Counted from the stretch's first letter, positions 34,733 through 48,044 are shown. The stretch: DNA of 64,000 nucleotides from Epichloe hybrida (GCA_019022495.1 JAFEKR010000002.1:4526001-4590000); one strand, 5' to 3'. Numbers and translations are program-made. The notes: generated by a model not told the origin, from the letters alone.

Positions 34733-36625
34733 ATGAGCGAAGCACCGCGCGTAGGGCAACGGGTCTCCTACGGCGGCGCACTTTGCACCGTCCGCTACGC
34801 AGGCCCAGTCGCTGGCACGACGGGGTCCTGGCTCGGCGTGGAATGGGACGACGCCACGCGTGGCAAACACGATGGCTCACACAAGGGTGTGCGATATTTC
34901 ACATGTAGGTTTCTTCTCAAAGATGGGCTCTCCCTCTCTTCTTTCCCACGCACACAAGTACAAAAGCAGTGACACACGGCAGGTCTTTCCACATCTGCCA
35001 CAGCCGCATCCTTTGTTCGCCCCACCCGGCCTAGGGACGACCCCCAAAGTTTCCTGTCCGCCCTCAGGGAAAAGTACCTGGCAGATCCGTCGCAGGGCAA
35101 GGACGCATCAGCAGAGTCCCAGATCAAGATCTCGGGGAGCAAAGTTGCCGAGGAGGTTGGTTTCGACAAGGTCTGGAAGAAGTTGGCGCAGGTCAAGGAT
35201 CTGAGGACGGTCATCTTGGACGGTCTGCGCATCGCCGTTGCGAAGACGACGGCGGACGAGCCGATTGCCGAAACGTGTCCGAGCATCGTGCACCTGGACC
35301 TGAGCAGGAATCTGTTTGAGACGATTGGGCCGGTCGTGGACATTTGCTCGGAGCTCAGGGGGCTGCGGAGGCTGAGCATAAAGTAATGAGAATTTCCCCA
35401 AGGTCCGCGTGCAATTGTGTCCTGAAATACTGACACTGGGGTGTGAAATCAAAACAGTGGAAATCGGTTTCGGAATATTCTGGATGATGAGTCTCTGGAC
35501 AGGATTGGAAGTGCCTTTGCTGGGGTGGCAGAGCTATCGCTTGAAGAGACACTGCTGAGCTGGGAGGAGTTGTGCGCCGTTGCTGTGCGGTGTCCAAGCC
35601 TTGCCACGCTCAATGTTGGGTCAAATCAGCTCCGACATCTTCCTCGAGTGTCCTACCTCAATCTATCATCGACCTTGACGTCTATCAATCTTGAGTTCAA
35701 CGACTTCACGGCCCTCTCGGACCTGGCCAGCCTCATGAGCCTCACGAATCTTCGAAACCTCCACCTCAAAGGCAACAATATCGCCGCGGTCTCGCGACCC
35801 GATGAACCCGCACCAGTGTTTCCGCCCTCTGTCCACTATCTTGACCTGTCCTACAACGACGTCGCCACCTGGTCCTTTGTCGACGCCCTGGCAATCCACT
35901 TCCCCGGCCTAACTGGCCTCCGTCTCTCCCACAACCCCGTGTACGACGCCAAGGCCGACGGCAAAAAAGCCTCTTCCTCTGAGGAATCGCACATGTTCAC
36001 CATAGCTCGACTGGCGAACCTCAAGAGTCTTAATTTCGCGGCAGTCAACATGGTAGATCGAGCCAACGCGGAAATGTTCTACCTCTCCCGCATAGCGAAG
36101 CAACTTGCCACTGTCCCCGAGTCCGCAGAGCCCAGCGTCCTCGTGCAACACCCGCGGTATGGGGAACTGTGCGAAATTTACGGCGAGCCCGACGTTGTTC
36201 GCCGAAACGAGATTAATCCCGCGTTTCTGGAAGCACGTCTTGTTACTGTGGGGTTTCACAGGGACGGTGACAAAGAGAGGAAATCGCGGAGAATACCCAG
36301 GTCATTTGACATTTATGCCGTACAGGGCATTGCGGGCAAGTTATTCGGCATGTCGCCTTTGAAGCTGCGGTTGATATGGGAGACGGGGGAGTGGGATCCA
36401 GTAGCAGGGTATGATGACGGCCATGGTGAGAGCAGTGATGACGAGGAGCACGACGAAGAGGAAGAAACTGCGCATGATGCAACCGACGGGAACATTGGTG
36501 CCGGTGAAGTAAACAGCAAGTCGGGGCGGTGGATAAAACGAGAGGTTCTGTTGCGGGATGGCCCCAAGCAGTTGGGGTACTGTGTTGATGGCCCAGATGT
36601 GTCTATTCGGGTTGAGCCGCTGTAG
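34733..36625 (+). CDS. tubulin-folding cofactor E (TBCE)
   Basis: TBCE binds alpha-tubulin and with cofactors C and D assembles tubulin dimers. Three exons are inferred: 34733-34904, 34983-35382 and 35458-36625, giving 579 aa. An N-terminal CAP-Gly domain covers about 5-75 (GQRVSYGGALCTVRYAGPV, GSWLGVEWDD, GVRYFTC). Leucine-rich repeats run from about 140 to 350 (VHLDLSRNLFETI, LATLNVGSNQLRHL, LTSINLEFNDF, VHYLDLSYNDV). The C-terminal ubiquitin-like domain starts near 455 and is interrupted by a strongly acidic loop near 36430-36500. Order and size fit TBCE (Pac2/Alp21). Confidence 0.93.
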
Positions 36626-37758
36626 TTTTCGCAAAGACCATGATTTTCAAGTTTTCAAGTCTGTAACTTTACACGAGGGACCAAAGTGAACGGGGCAAAG
36701 GTTTCAGGAATACCCTCAGCCTCCCTTTGGTGTTCTGCGGCTGCAGAATTCAACCAAACAAAATATGTACTTGTTTATCTAAAGTTTTTTCCGTGGCTCA
36801 AAAGAGCAGAAACGTAGTGCACATCACGACATTGCTTCTGACTCAAATCGTTGCCCAAGTCACGAGCAGCGAAGTCTCCCATTGGCTACAGCCTCATTAG
36901 TAAGTCTTGGTCATGAAAAGAAAAGCCAAGCAGCGTCATTGCTGGCGCGAAACAGCCGTCTTGGCGACCGACATGAGCGCCGAAGAAGTCGTCAAGAATG
37001 CATTGAGACTACGGAGGATAAAGACCTGGCCACGTATGAATTACGAAACCTGGCGGGGATCGGCAAGGCTGTACTTGTACTGTACGGTCTTCTGTATGCT
37101 GCTGTCAGAGAGTTCGATTGTGCAAGCTTGGGCTTCTTCGGAGGGAGGAAACGGGATATCAGGAGGGTTGTTTTTCCACAGACACCACGGATGGGTCGTC
37201 GGAATTGCAGAATTCAAAATGAATTGAATGGCATCATGGGGACACGTTGGGAGCGGGCGGGCGGGCGGGCTTACCATGTGATGGATAACATCTTTGCTCG
37301 TCTGGCGACGCGATTGTGGTGTTTGCAGCGCGGATCTAAGTACCGAGTGGCAAACTCGAGACGGCGGCAATTTATCTTGCTCCTCCGTTGTGAGTTGGGC
37401 GGTGCTTGAGATTGGGAAGTGGGAAGCGCGCAGGGCTTGTGGGAGCTCGAAATGAGGTTTGTTTGTTAGGCTCGTTTGCAGCACGTGATCTCTTGCCTCA
37501 CAACCCTGTGACCCCGTGGATTTCAGTAATCTCACCATCTGCTACCAAGGAGATGGGGTTTAACATATGCATATAAAGAAAGGGAAAGAGAAAAAGGACA
37601 GAGATTTGACTGGACTCACGTGCTTTGTCATTTTTGCCATGGGTAGAGTTGGGGTATACAGAATACGCATTGCTTGCCCACCATTATACATAATACGACA
37701 AATTGGTTCCACCCTCTCGTCAGTCTTTTCTCGCCCATCAAATCAGAAGACAAGTCTG
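36626..37758. other. 1.1-kb convergent intergenic region
   Basis: Lies between the 3' ends of TBCE and dynein intermediate chain. A GCGG(G) run occurs at 37255-37270. The plus-strand frame at 36882-37409 shows no domain, splice signal or plausible composition. I see no gene. Confidence 0.5.
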
Positions 37759-39906
37759 CTACACAATCATCGCTCCGTTCAGACCAACCGCCTCGACTCG
37801 ATTGACCAGCTTCTTTACATTGGTCCACTCCTCATTCTTCAGCCCGTCTTTGCCACCTAATGCACTGCCGACCTCGAACACCGTTAATGACCCATCTATT
37901 CCACCGGTCGCTAAGCGCTTGCCGTCGTTGGGTTCCCAAGCTACCTTGTTCAAGCTCTTGGAGAGCATCGTTCGTCCATCCTGGCGCTGGCTGGGCGAGA
38001 TGCGCGAAATTGGCTCCTCTGTTTCAACTGCGATATCCCAGAGTTCTAACCAGCCGGCTCCATCCACGAGAGCAAAGACGCTCGGCTTCACGGGAGACCA
38101 CTTGGCATCGTAAACAACATCTTCGCGGACAAAATCGATCAATGGCGCGACGCTACCATCACCCGCGCCAATGGTTGACGTGGCTGCAGGTGCTCGCACC
38201 TTCCAGAGCTTCACGCTCCAGTCTAGGGAGGATGAGATGACCAAGTCGCCCAGATCAATTGGGCCTCGTGATGGGTGAAAGTCAACTGACATGACGGGGG
38301 CGGTATGGCCTTTGTAGCTTATCTTCTTGTCCACGCCGGCCTTTGCGCCCGCGCGATCGTATCTGTGACAAGGAAATATCGTACCCTCTTCACTTCCCAC
38401 AAGGAAGAAGGTCGGGTCCGTCTGAGGAAATGAAACGCATGTAGGGCTAACATCCTCCACAGCGACCTTGGCTTGACTTGGGTTCTTGAGCTCGAGAAGC
38501 TCCTGCGGCTGAGCAAAAACGTCCATGCTCCATCCGCACACCACGCCGTCAGTCGAGCACGAGATGATGTTGTTTGCGTTTTGGGTTCCAACAATGTCGA
38601 CCGAGTAGATTGGGTGCGCATGACCGTAACCGGTGAGGGGAGTCTTCTGCACAGGAGCTGCCTTTGCTCGCGTATCCCACAAAAGTACCTGCCCACTATA
38701 AGAACCGCCGATGATTAGATTGGGGTGATAGGGGGAAAATTTAGCCGTGAGGATGTCCGACTGGGCGGTGAAGACGTATTCCGGTCGATCATGCATGTGT
38801 GTATTCCAAACTTGGACCAGACCATCGGGTTCGTGAGGCGCAGTGGGGTTCTTGGTGTAGGATGCAAGAAGCAGCTCACTGAACTTTGGAGAGAAGTCGA
38901 TACCGCTTATCATCCGCTTCTTGGACCAGCGGTCATCAAAGAACTGGGCAACTTCTTTGATCCTGTGTGACCCTCGTCCGCCTGTGTTTCCGGTCTCCTC
39001 GTCCTCGTCCTCTTCATCTCTGCCTTGCAAGGCATAATCCATCAGGATGTCATATGTCTCTTGGTCGATGGCTCGTTCGATGACTTTGGTAGATTGATCG
39101 AGAAAATCGACAAACTCTTCTGAGCGAGTAACAGCCTCCAACTCTTCTACAGTGAGGTCTCTCGAGGGATAGTTCGCCGACGACAGCGGTTGTGTCGCTG
39201 CATTGCCGTCTGCGATTGACTCCTTGACCGCCCTTAGCTCCTCTTCCACTTCTTCGCGGATCTTGCGCCGCAACTCTTCCTCCCGGTCTCTTTCTCTTCT
39301 ACTTTGTCTTTTATTGGGTGAGTTTGAAGTTCCTGTCAAGTCCCCATTGTCGGAGATGGTCGATTGTGCTCTATTCCTCGCGGGTGAAGTCCATTCATCC
39401 GTGGTTTGGACACCTTTGCTATAAGAAAAGACCTCCTTTACTGGTGACGGTGGGCATTCGTATACTGTCGTTAAAACTGCTGTGCTGAGCGCCGGCGGTG
39501 GCGCCGGCGGCGCAGCTGCTTGCGCATTCAGAGCTACTGCGTATTCCGACGCTTCGTTGCTTAATTCGCCTGCACTGAGAACACTGTTGGGTCGACTACC
39601 TCGCGGGCCAGGAGACGCAGCACCACCGGTTGTCGTTGAGCCGGGTCGACTCTCGCCCACAAGACTGTTGATGAGAGATTCGATTTCGCGGCGATTATCT
39701 GCTCTCCCAGGGATCGGCGCTATCAACTGAGGAAGAGAAGAGAGTTAGAGACCAAGATGCAGAGGCGCAGAGGAAAGTAGACGTACATCACCAGAGCCTA
39801 GACTTTGGCGGCCTGCGCTCGCTTGGCTTGCTCGCAATTCCCTTTGTCGCTTGAGCTCCGCGAGCTTTGCTTTCTTTGCGAGGATTTCATCTCGACGTTG
39901 TTGCAT
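37759..39906 (-). CDS. cytoplasmic dynein intermediate chain
   Basis: Links the dynein heavy chain to light chains and dynactin for minus-end transport and nuclear migration. Two exons are inferred: 39906-39787 (40 codons) and 39726-37759, giving 695 aa. The N-terminus (MQQRRDEILAKKAKLAELKR) is the helix that binds dynactin p150Glued/Nudel. A Ser/Pro-rich linker follows; SYSKGVQTTDEW resembles an LC8 light-chain site. A highly charged coiled coil (RRERDREEELRRKIREEVEE) precedes the C-terminal WD40 propeller starting near residue 300 (GIDFSPKFSELLLASY, VQVWNTHMHDRPEYV, DLGDLVISSSLDWSVKLW). Without the short first exon the dynactin-binding helix would be lost. Divergent from ATP synthase subunit e. 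Confidence 0.94.
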
Positions 39907-40450
39907 CTTGGGTTTTCGGCTGTCCCATTGCGGGTCAGGCTAGTCAGGGAAGATTCTAGAGGGAGTTCAATACAGATATCGCGACAAGAATAAATTGGAT
40001 GACGAGGCAAGCGGAACAAATTGGGGGGGACCTGTCAAGTCAAAGAGCCACATGCAGCCGTGACACGCCAGGGGCCTTCGTCCCAACTACTATGTATTGT
40101 AGGTGCTCATCCAAGGAACGGACGGGTACGGAGTACAATGGGTGTACCTATCCGCACAGAGCACAGCGCCCGATACAGTCTACCAATGCAAGTACACACC
40201 TGGTCGTTCACGTGATTGCGGCACCTTTTGGCCGTGGCCCATCCAAAGTTTTGGTGGTCCCAGCCGCTGGAACTCCCCTGTGGCCTTTGTTGGCGGGCCG
40301 TTGCGAACCGCGACTTTTCCCGGCAAACTTTCAAATCTTCCTCACATTGCTGCCGACGCAACAATTGACACCAATTGTCAGCCCCCGAGCTACGCCCTAC
40401 CTTTCGGATCGCATCTCGTACCCATCGTGCACCTTGCGACAAATTTCACA
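39907..40450. promoter_or_regulatory. bidirectional region, dynein IC / ATP synthase e
   Basis: 544 bp between divergent starts; TACGGAGTACAATGGG near 40129 is one of the scattered TACGGA words. No gene seen. Confidence 0.5.
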
Positions 40451-40984
40451 ATGGCTTCGACTGGTGTCAATGTTCGTCTTTCCGTCCGACTTGGTCACTC
40501 TCCTATCGTGCCGTCATCACTACGCAGCCAGCTCTATCGCCCATGGCCCGAAATCACACAATTGAGCCCGCAAATTTGCGGCTACTATACAAAAATATAC
40601 TAACAGTATTGATTGTAGGTTCTCCGGTGGTCCGCGCTCGCCGTGGGCGTTTTCTATGGATTTTCCCACCAGAGAACGATTTACGCTTCTCAACGAGCCG
40701 AGCACGACAAGCACGAGTACGAGAGAAAGCAAAAGTTGATAGACCAGGCAAAGGCAGAGTATGCCAAGGAGCACGCTCCTGCTTCCACCGCCACTGCTAA
40801 GAACGATGGTATGTCTGGACTAGGATCCTTCCAGCTCTTGCTTCGGACAAGTCGCGTGCAGCAGCGAGCATGGAATATCAATGACCCCCCATACTGATCA
40901 GTCACTTCAGCCGTTTTCGATGTCAACGACCCCAAGTTTGATCTTGAACAGTTCCTGCTGAAGCTGTCCAAGGAGAACCCTTGA
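40451..40984 (+). CDS. ATP21: mitochondrial ATP synthase subunit e
   Basis: Small inner-membrane subunit of F1Fo-ATP synthase needed for dimerisation and cristae shape. Three exons are inferred: 40451-40471 (only 21 nt, MASTGVN), 40619-40808 and 40911-40984, giving 94 aa. The single N-terminal membrane helix VLRWSALAVGVFYGFSHQ contains the GxxxG dimerisation motif, followed by a charged coiled coil (ASQRAEHDKHEYERKQKL) facing the intermembrane space. The C-terminal FDVNDPKFDLEQFLLKLS fits the family. The 21-nt first exon and the position of the 147-nt intron make it easy to miss. Confidence 0.92.
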
Positions 40985-41937
40985 TTTGATTAATGGAGGT
41001 ATATGGTATGGGGGGATGTGTAACGAATCGTGGAGCGAAAGAAAAATCAAACGACTGGTAGAAGGATGGACGTACTCATCAAGGACCAAATTCTCTGCCT
41101 TTGCCTGTTTATAGGACCTGGGTTCAAGCAGAATCGCTGTATAATGGAGACTAGGCAAGGCGCTGCTGCACAGAGGTTTCCTTGCGTTCCTGTTTACTTC
41201 ACGTATACAGGTGTAAAAATACACACAATTTAGACGGCAAAACGGCCGTGGTTATGATTTCCTGCGCTGTCATTGTCATGTGGAAGCAGAGAGGGCCGGC
41301 CATGACATGTTTACGATGAGACATACCTTGGTACTTGGTTCGGGACGGTAAAATCTATTTAGGTCCCTCCTAGGTACCTACCTAATGTACTCCGATTGTT
41401 TTTACTATTTCTACTAGAGAATCAATTCGTTTCTATAACCGTATTAGATTGTTCTCTTTGAACCCCTCTTTTCTTCATATATATAAGTAGAAATAAACTC
41501 CTATAAAGATACAAAGAGCGTAATCTGTCACAGGTGTACGCATCATTCATGGGTATCTCCTTATCGGAAATACGGTTTAAGTGACGCTCGGGAATCCTTT
41601 TCCCTCCCGATAACTACTCGTTCCTCTAAGTGTAAGTGCACGTACTTGTCGGCAAGCCGCAGGCCCAAATAAAATCAATGGTACGACAAAAGAATTGGCG
41701 AGCTGCAATCACCTCGTTCCCCCTGCTTTGCCCGATCATCAGCCAGATCGGGGAAATGTCGGTCCAAAGTTAATGCGCCGGCTACCAGAGACCAGCCCCA
41801 CACGGCTTTGACTCCCCAATGAGGGGCGCCAACTACGTTGCCAGAAGCTCCAAGCTGTCCTCTCAGCTCAGGGTGTCGTCTTGGAACATCATCCTCATCA
41901 ATCTCTAGGGCACCCATTGCCAGCAGTCGTCGCCAAT
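40985..41937. other. intergenic with an AT-rich patch
   Basis: About 950 bp between tandem genes. 41340-41530 is AT-rich (TATATATAAGTAGAAAT), preceded by CCTAGGTACCTACCT. I looked for matching inverted or direct repeats at its borders and found none. It may be a decayed repeat fragment plus the STT3 promoter. Confidence 0.45.
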
Positions 41938-44467
41938 ATGACGGCCGAAGCCCAGCCCCGTTCCGAGGGTTTGAACTCCAAAAGCACAAGAACTCTATTA
42001 CGAGTCATCATTCTCTGCTTCATCGCGGGTGCCGCCATCTCGAGTCGTTTGTTCTCTGTGATTCGTAAGTGCCACCTGCAAATACACGGCCCCGGCTTCC
42101 ACTCTACCCAGAGCTAAGGAGCCCAATTCACTCAACTACAAGTGCTAATATTATCTCGTTAGGCTTCGAGAGCATTATTCACGAATGTGAGTCCACGACT
42201 TAGTCCCAGTGCCTCTCAAAACCCTATGAACATGCTGACCGAACCCAGTCGACCCATGGTTCAACTTCCGAGCGACCAAATACCTCGTTGCGAATGGATT
42301 CTACAAATTCTGGGACTGGTTCGATGATCGGACATGGCATCCTCTGGGTCGCGTAACTGGAGGTACCTTGTATCCGGGTCTCATGGTCACCAGTGGCGCC
42401 ATTTACCATGCTCTCAGGGCCCTGACTATTCCCGTCGATATTCGCAACATCTGCGTTCTCCTCGCCCCTGCTTGCTCTGGTCTCACTGCCTACGCGTCAT
42501 ACCTCCTTACCAACGAGATGACCACTTCATCGTCTGCAGGTCTACTCGCTGCTATTTTCATGGGTATCGCCCCTGGTTACATCTCACGATCCGTCGCTGG
42601 AAGTTACGACAATGAGGCCATTGCCATTTTCCTTCTTGTTTTCACCTTCTACCTCTGGATCAAGGCCCTCAAGTTGGGATCAATGCTTTGGGGTGCGCTG
42701 TGCGCCTTGTTCTACGGCTACATGGTGGCATCATGGGGTGGTTATGCTTTCATTACTTGCCTGTTGCCTCTCCATGCCTTGGTCCTCATCTGCATGGGCA
42801 GATATAGCAACCGTCTCTATGTCAGCTATACCACCTGGTATGCTTTGGGAACCATTGCCAGCATGCAGATTCCCTTCGTCGGGTTTCTACCTGTAAAGAC
42901 GAGCGAACATATGCCTGCACTAGGTATGAATATTGAAAAATCACAGGTTGGCAATCGTGCATGATGGACTAACAAAAAAAACTCCCAGGTATCTTTGGTT
43001 TCCTCCAGTTGATTGGTTTCATCCAATACGTGCGTTCCGCCATTCCAAGCAGACAGTTCCAGACGTTTCTCGTCACAATTCTCATTGCCACTTTTGGTAT
43101 CGGCTTGGTCGCACTCGTTGGCCTTACTTCCCTTGGCTACATTGCTCCATGGAATGGTCGCTTTTACTCTCTCTGGGACACCGGCTATGCCAAGATTCAT
43201 ATTCCCATCATTGCGTCCGTGTCTGAGCACCAGCCCACTGCCTGGCCGGCTTTCTTTTTCGACCTCAACTTCCTTATTTGGCTCTTCCCCGCTGGCGTAT
43301 ACATGTGTTTCCAAGACCTTCGCGACGAGCACGTCTTCGTTATCGTTTACGCGCTCTTTGGAAGCTATTTCGCAGGTGTTATGGTCCGTCTCATGCTCAC
43401 TTTGACCCCGATCGTTTGCGTTGCCGCCGCCATTGCTTTGTCCAATATGCTCGACACGTATATTTCTGCCAAGTCACCAGACCCTAGCGAGGTGGAAACC
43501 GCCAGTGAAGCTGCTGCCGCCAAGAAGCCCTCCAAGTTGACGACCGGTCTCCGAGGCAGTGAAAAGCCAATCATCGGAATCTTCCACTCGTCGTCCAAAT
43601 TTGTTGTTGTCGCGTCTGTTCTTGTATATCTGATCATGTTCGTGACGCATTGCACTTGGGTCACTTCAAATGCCTACTCATCTCCTTCCGTTGTCCTGGC
43701 CAGCCGAATGCCCGATGGCACCCAGCATATCATTGACGATTACCGAGAGGCATACCAATGGCTACGACAAAATACGAAGCAGGATGCAAAGATCATGTCC
43801 TGGTGGGATTACGGTTACCAGATTGGTGGTATGGCTGATCGGCCCACCTTGGTCGATAACAACACGTGGAACAACACGCACATTGCGACTGTTGGCAAAG
43901 CCATGAGCTCTCGAGAAGAAGTCAGCTATCCCATCATGCGTCAGCATGAAGTTGATTATGTTCTTGTTGTATTTGGCGCTCTGCTTGGTTACTCTGGTGA
44001 CGATATCAACAAGTTCCTGTGGATGGTGCGTATTGCTGAAGGCATTTGGCCCGATGAAGTCAAGGAGCGCGACTTTTTCACGCCTCGTGGAGAGTACAAA
44101 GTCGACAGCGAGGCTACCGACACGATGAAGAATAGTCTCATGTAAGTTCTAAGTTGTGCAACGACCAAAGCTATGATTATTAATGAACCAAACTAGGTAC
44201 AAAATGTCATACTACAACTATCACAGCTTGTTTCCCCCTGGTCAAGTCGCTGACCGTGTCCGTGGCGCCCAACTTCCAGACCAAGGCCCGGTCCTCAATA
44301 CTATAGAGGAAGCTTTCACCAGTGAGAACTGGATCATCCGAATTTACAAGGTCAAGGACCTCGATAATGTTGGAAGAGATCATGCTGCTGTGGCAGCATT
44401 TGAGAAGGGACAGAAGAAGAAGAAGGCTCTTAGGAAGAAGGGAGCTCGTGTCCTCCGAGTGGACTAA
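41938..44467 (+). CDS. STT3: oligosaccharyltransferase catalytic subunit STT3
   Basis: Transfers the dolichol-linked glycan to Asn-X-Ser/Thr sites in the ER. Five exons are inferred: 41938-42064, 42163-42186 (24 nt), 42249-42923, 42989-44141 and 44197-44467, giving 749 aa, the usual size. After TM1 come RFESIIHEFDPWFNFR (first DxD-like motif), [11 protein letters not shown] (second acidic motif) and many TM helices up to about residue 460. The lumenal part carries the signature SWWDYGYQI, followed by [13 protein letters not shown]. The C-terminus is Lys-rich. The first coding splice donor lies in the codon for the R of RFESI. All catalytic motifs are intact. Confidence 0.96.
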
Positions 44468-44971
44468 ATTGCATGATTGCTATGTATAGAGTTTGGGGAA
44501 GAAAGAGGTCAAAGATAAAATGGGACAGCCAGTCGGGTCTCAAGTAGACGACGTAGCATCTGCGATGTATGTCACTGTATGATTTCAACACAACAAAGTG
44601 CCATTAGACGAAGTATAGTCCAACCCCTTGGCGCATGTGGATGCGGATGCGGTATGTCATACCGACTCATACGGGCGGTTGGCAGACCAGCTGGCGATCA
44701 AGTGGCACTGCTGCCCTCACAGCTGCCAACCAAGTCGAATGCAATCTTCACACCTGCACGACTGAACAAAATACGGTCACCTATTGCCACGAAACGCCGG
44801 CCCTGTTCTTCCCCATCCATTCTTTCTCTTCTCCTCGCTCTCGCGACTTTAGCCAAAGCGTTTCACTCATTTTGAAACCACATCAATGTTGAATACCCAC
44901 GCTCGTTTTTGCTTCTTTCTTGAATTGGCTATTCTACAATTCCATTTGTTCATTCTACCTAGCTGCCCATA
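44468..44971. promoter_or_regulatory. promoter region of the 985-aa CxxC protein
   Basis: 504 bp between tandem genes. C/T-rich toward the start (44800-44960), like a fungal 5' UTR. No gene seen. Confidence 0.5.
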
Positions 44972-47900
44972 ATGGGTCACAAGTGGAAAAGACGAAGATC
45001 GTCCCCCCTTACGGACACGGGGGTTGATTATTTGTCCATGGCATTTGGAATGCCCTCTCGTTGGGACGTTGAGCGTGCAGATCGAAAGCTTAACAGTCGA
45101 GGCGTATATCAATACGAAAACAGTTCAGACGAAACCATTGACAGCATGTTGGAACAGGAATCCGAGAATGCATGTACGCGTTATGACACAACTTCATCTA
45201 ACCGAAACACGATTCCTATAATCAAAACGTCGTTTTCGAATTCCTCATCCCGAAAGCGACAACAGTCCCATGGTCAGATATCACCAACTGTGCGTCAGCG
45301 TAATGTTGCGAGAAAAAGCACTAAAAGTCCGCTGCTAGTTAAAATAGTGAGCAAGGGAAAAAAGTCGGGGAAATCTCCGTCTCAATCAGAGAAGAAGAGC
45401 AAAACATTGAAGCCAGCCTCTCCAGGTGGCCTGTTTCCAGGCTTCAACAAATCACAGGATGCTTCAGAGAACAATCGTCGCAACTATGCTACCTTTTCTC
45501 CGCTTCATATGACGGATCCCGTCCTTTGGTCTACTCAACCAGACTCGAGTACCCGTCCTCACATTGCACATTCCGAAGCTCGCTTTGTAACTCAGATGCC
45601 TCAATACCCAAGCAATGCTGTTCACATACCTGCATACCACCCTGGGTTTCAAGCAATCAGCAGAAAGACCGAGGAAAGGCATTCTACATTGCCAAATTCT
45701 CAAGCGCAGAAACTGCAAAGTCTTCAACATCACTTGGATGACGCCCAGGACCGTTTGTCAAAGAATCCCGACGATTCACGCCTTCGGCGAGATCAGAATG
45801 AGGCTCAGAGGCTCTTGAACGAGTTTCTCGACGTCTTGGTGGCAGAAAAGTCACCAAGCAATCTAAGCACCCCAAAGACTAAGATGGGAGAAGTGTCTGC
45901 CAAGAAATCGCTTCCACTAAAGAAGGACGCGAAGGAAAATACGGCCCCAAAAGAGGAATCAACGAAACCTGGGGCCGGCATGTCATTCATTCACCAACAG
46001 CAGGGAGACCAGACGCTCCGGCTCGCCGTTCTCAGGCACATCAGACAAGCTAGTAGCATACGACATCATCTATGTTCGGGCTGTGGGGAGGTCAGGTCGC
46101 AACAGTTTCATGCAAACCATCCCATCGGCATAGCACACAAACCTATACTGAACTACTGTTCAGCCTGCCGAGATATTCGATTCAAAAAAGATATGATGGA
46201 TCGTCACCATTTCTGTTTCGGATGCGGAAGAGTCCGGTCGAAAGTCTTTCAACAGAAATACAAAGCCGAGCCTGGAGAACCTCTGCTGCCAAACTATTGT
46301 GGAAGGTGTACTAATGAGGTCCGATCAATAGAGGGCATTAATGAAGCGTCTGTCCTAGGAACGGTAAGTTTCCTCACTAATTCTGCGGCCAAGTAGTTAT
46401 CCTGACACGTCTAGGTAATTCGAAAGCCTGAATCAGAAGTAGACCAAGAAGCTAGTAATGCTACCGTCACTTCATCGGCAGCTTCAAAAGGCGGCAGCTC
46501 ATCTCGGCGTCCGAATAACCAGGCCCCGCAGAAGTCGTTGAAAGCAAAAAATGTTGCTCAGCTTCGTCTTCATAACGCACCACCGGTCAAGAATATGTCT
46601 GCTCCAGTAAGCCCAGCTGAATCATCCCCGTTTTATCCTGGGCGGAGACTAGGATCGGCGCAGCGTCGGGCGCAGAGAGGCTCAACACCACATCCCGGAG
46701 AGGAGCATGTTGTGGCATCGGAGAGCCTAGCTGACTTGAATGAGTACCATGTCCCTTATGTGGAAGAAGTTTTCTCAGACACTGAGTTGAGCGAGCCTGC
46801 CATTAATTTGAGAAAGACCGAAGCACCGGATAGTCGAGACGAATCGATGCAGCAGGACGAAACTCATTCAGAAAAGAGTGATCGAGCCGATGCCACCTCA
46901 AATGAACAGAAGCTTACGTCCTGTGAGACGCCAGAGCCTGGTGACTATCATGCTTCTAGTTTTGGTACGTCCAACTCCTCTTCAGGAGGACGAACTGTGA
47001 AAGCCCGCCCTCAACGTGAGGCTGGAAATGACAGTCTCGAGTTTCGTTCAGAGCAGTCTCTGAATTCAAGTCCTCGTGGCGTGCCCGCCGACGAGAAGGA
47101 ATATGCAGACTCGACGGGAGCTTTTGGCAAGGGCAATGGACTTGATCGAGCAATATTTGAGATATCGAATGAAAAGATGAGTCGCCGACCATCGCCATTG
47201 GCAGAGTTCGAGTCATCGAACTATCCCAGCTATTTCCACGACGATGACTCTCACCATGTCGTCAGGCAAGATAATACTGACGAGCCGGGAAAAAGCCAGT
47301 TCCCATCTTCACGAGGAGCATTCGGACGCAAGGAGTCCTGCTTTAGCATATTTGACTATAGCAGCGCGGGCGCGGGCCGTTCCCAATCAAAAAGCTCTGA
47401 CGGATCAAGCGATCATAATGGTGCCGAGAATCACTACTCTTCACATGCTGGCGTGAAGAAATCCGCTAGCTCGAATCACGTCGGCTCGGGGGACTCGTCG
47501 TTTTCTTCGAGTTCAAGCTCAAGCCAGGAGAATCCGAACCGTAGACAACCCCCCGTGGAGAACACATACTCTCGTTCGCTATTCACCGACTATTCTCGCT
47601 CTACGAACAACCCATACTACAAGCCCAGACGGCACCAATACCCTAGTCCCAGTGAGGGTGCATTCCACAGATCATGGGATTGGAACAAGACGAACCAGGT
47701 GCCTGAAACCGCAAATGCATATGGAAACGCAAAATTTGATGGCTGGATTCCAGAACCCATTATCGAGGAACCAGTTTCGCCTCCATCGACGCCGGTTCAG
47801 CGAACCATGCTACTCGGTAAGTTTGCAGATTCTAACTCCAGTGATAATTCAAAAACCTCATGGCTTACGATGAACCGCAGAGTTTAGAGCCCTCGAAAAA

Positions 47901-48044
47901 CTAGAATCAAATCTGCCCTCAGAACTGAGAGACCGCATCTCAGCCCAAAACGAAATCGACGTCAATGGTCTTGCTTTCCCTGTCTCCCATCCAGATAAGC
48001 GTGGAGGCAGAACACAAACAATCACACCGCTTTGCGATGACTAA
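44972..48044 (+). CDS. large disordered protein with duplicated CxxC-x24-CxxC module
   Basis: Three exons are inferred: 44972-46363, 46415-47816 and 47881-48044, giving 985 aa. The start is MGHKWKRRRSSPL at the first ATG of the open frame. Most of the protein is Ser/Pro/Asn-rich and disordered. Residues about 367-450 contain two copies of a zinc-ribbon-like module: HHLCSGCGEVRSQQF ... LNYCSACRD and HHFCFGCGRVRSKVF ... PNYCGRCTN. Each is CxxC, exactly 24 residues, CxxC, with a shared GxVRSxxF core and NYC ending. A short basic-coiled stretch precedes them. The last ~50 residues (EFRALEKLESNLPSELRDRI...) form a separate ordered-looking block encoded by the final exon. No catalytic motif is seen. 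A protein- or nucleic-acid-binding scaffold is my inference; the family is not known to me. Confidence 0.85.

Noticed and set aside
36882..37409. 175-codon plus-strand frame between convergent genes
   Set aside because: Composition atypical of proteins (Arg-rich, no motif) and open in several frames at once.
41340..41530. possible solo LTR or MITE in AT-rich patch
   Set aside because: No terminal inverted or direct repeats or target duplication could be found at the borders.
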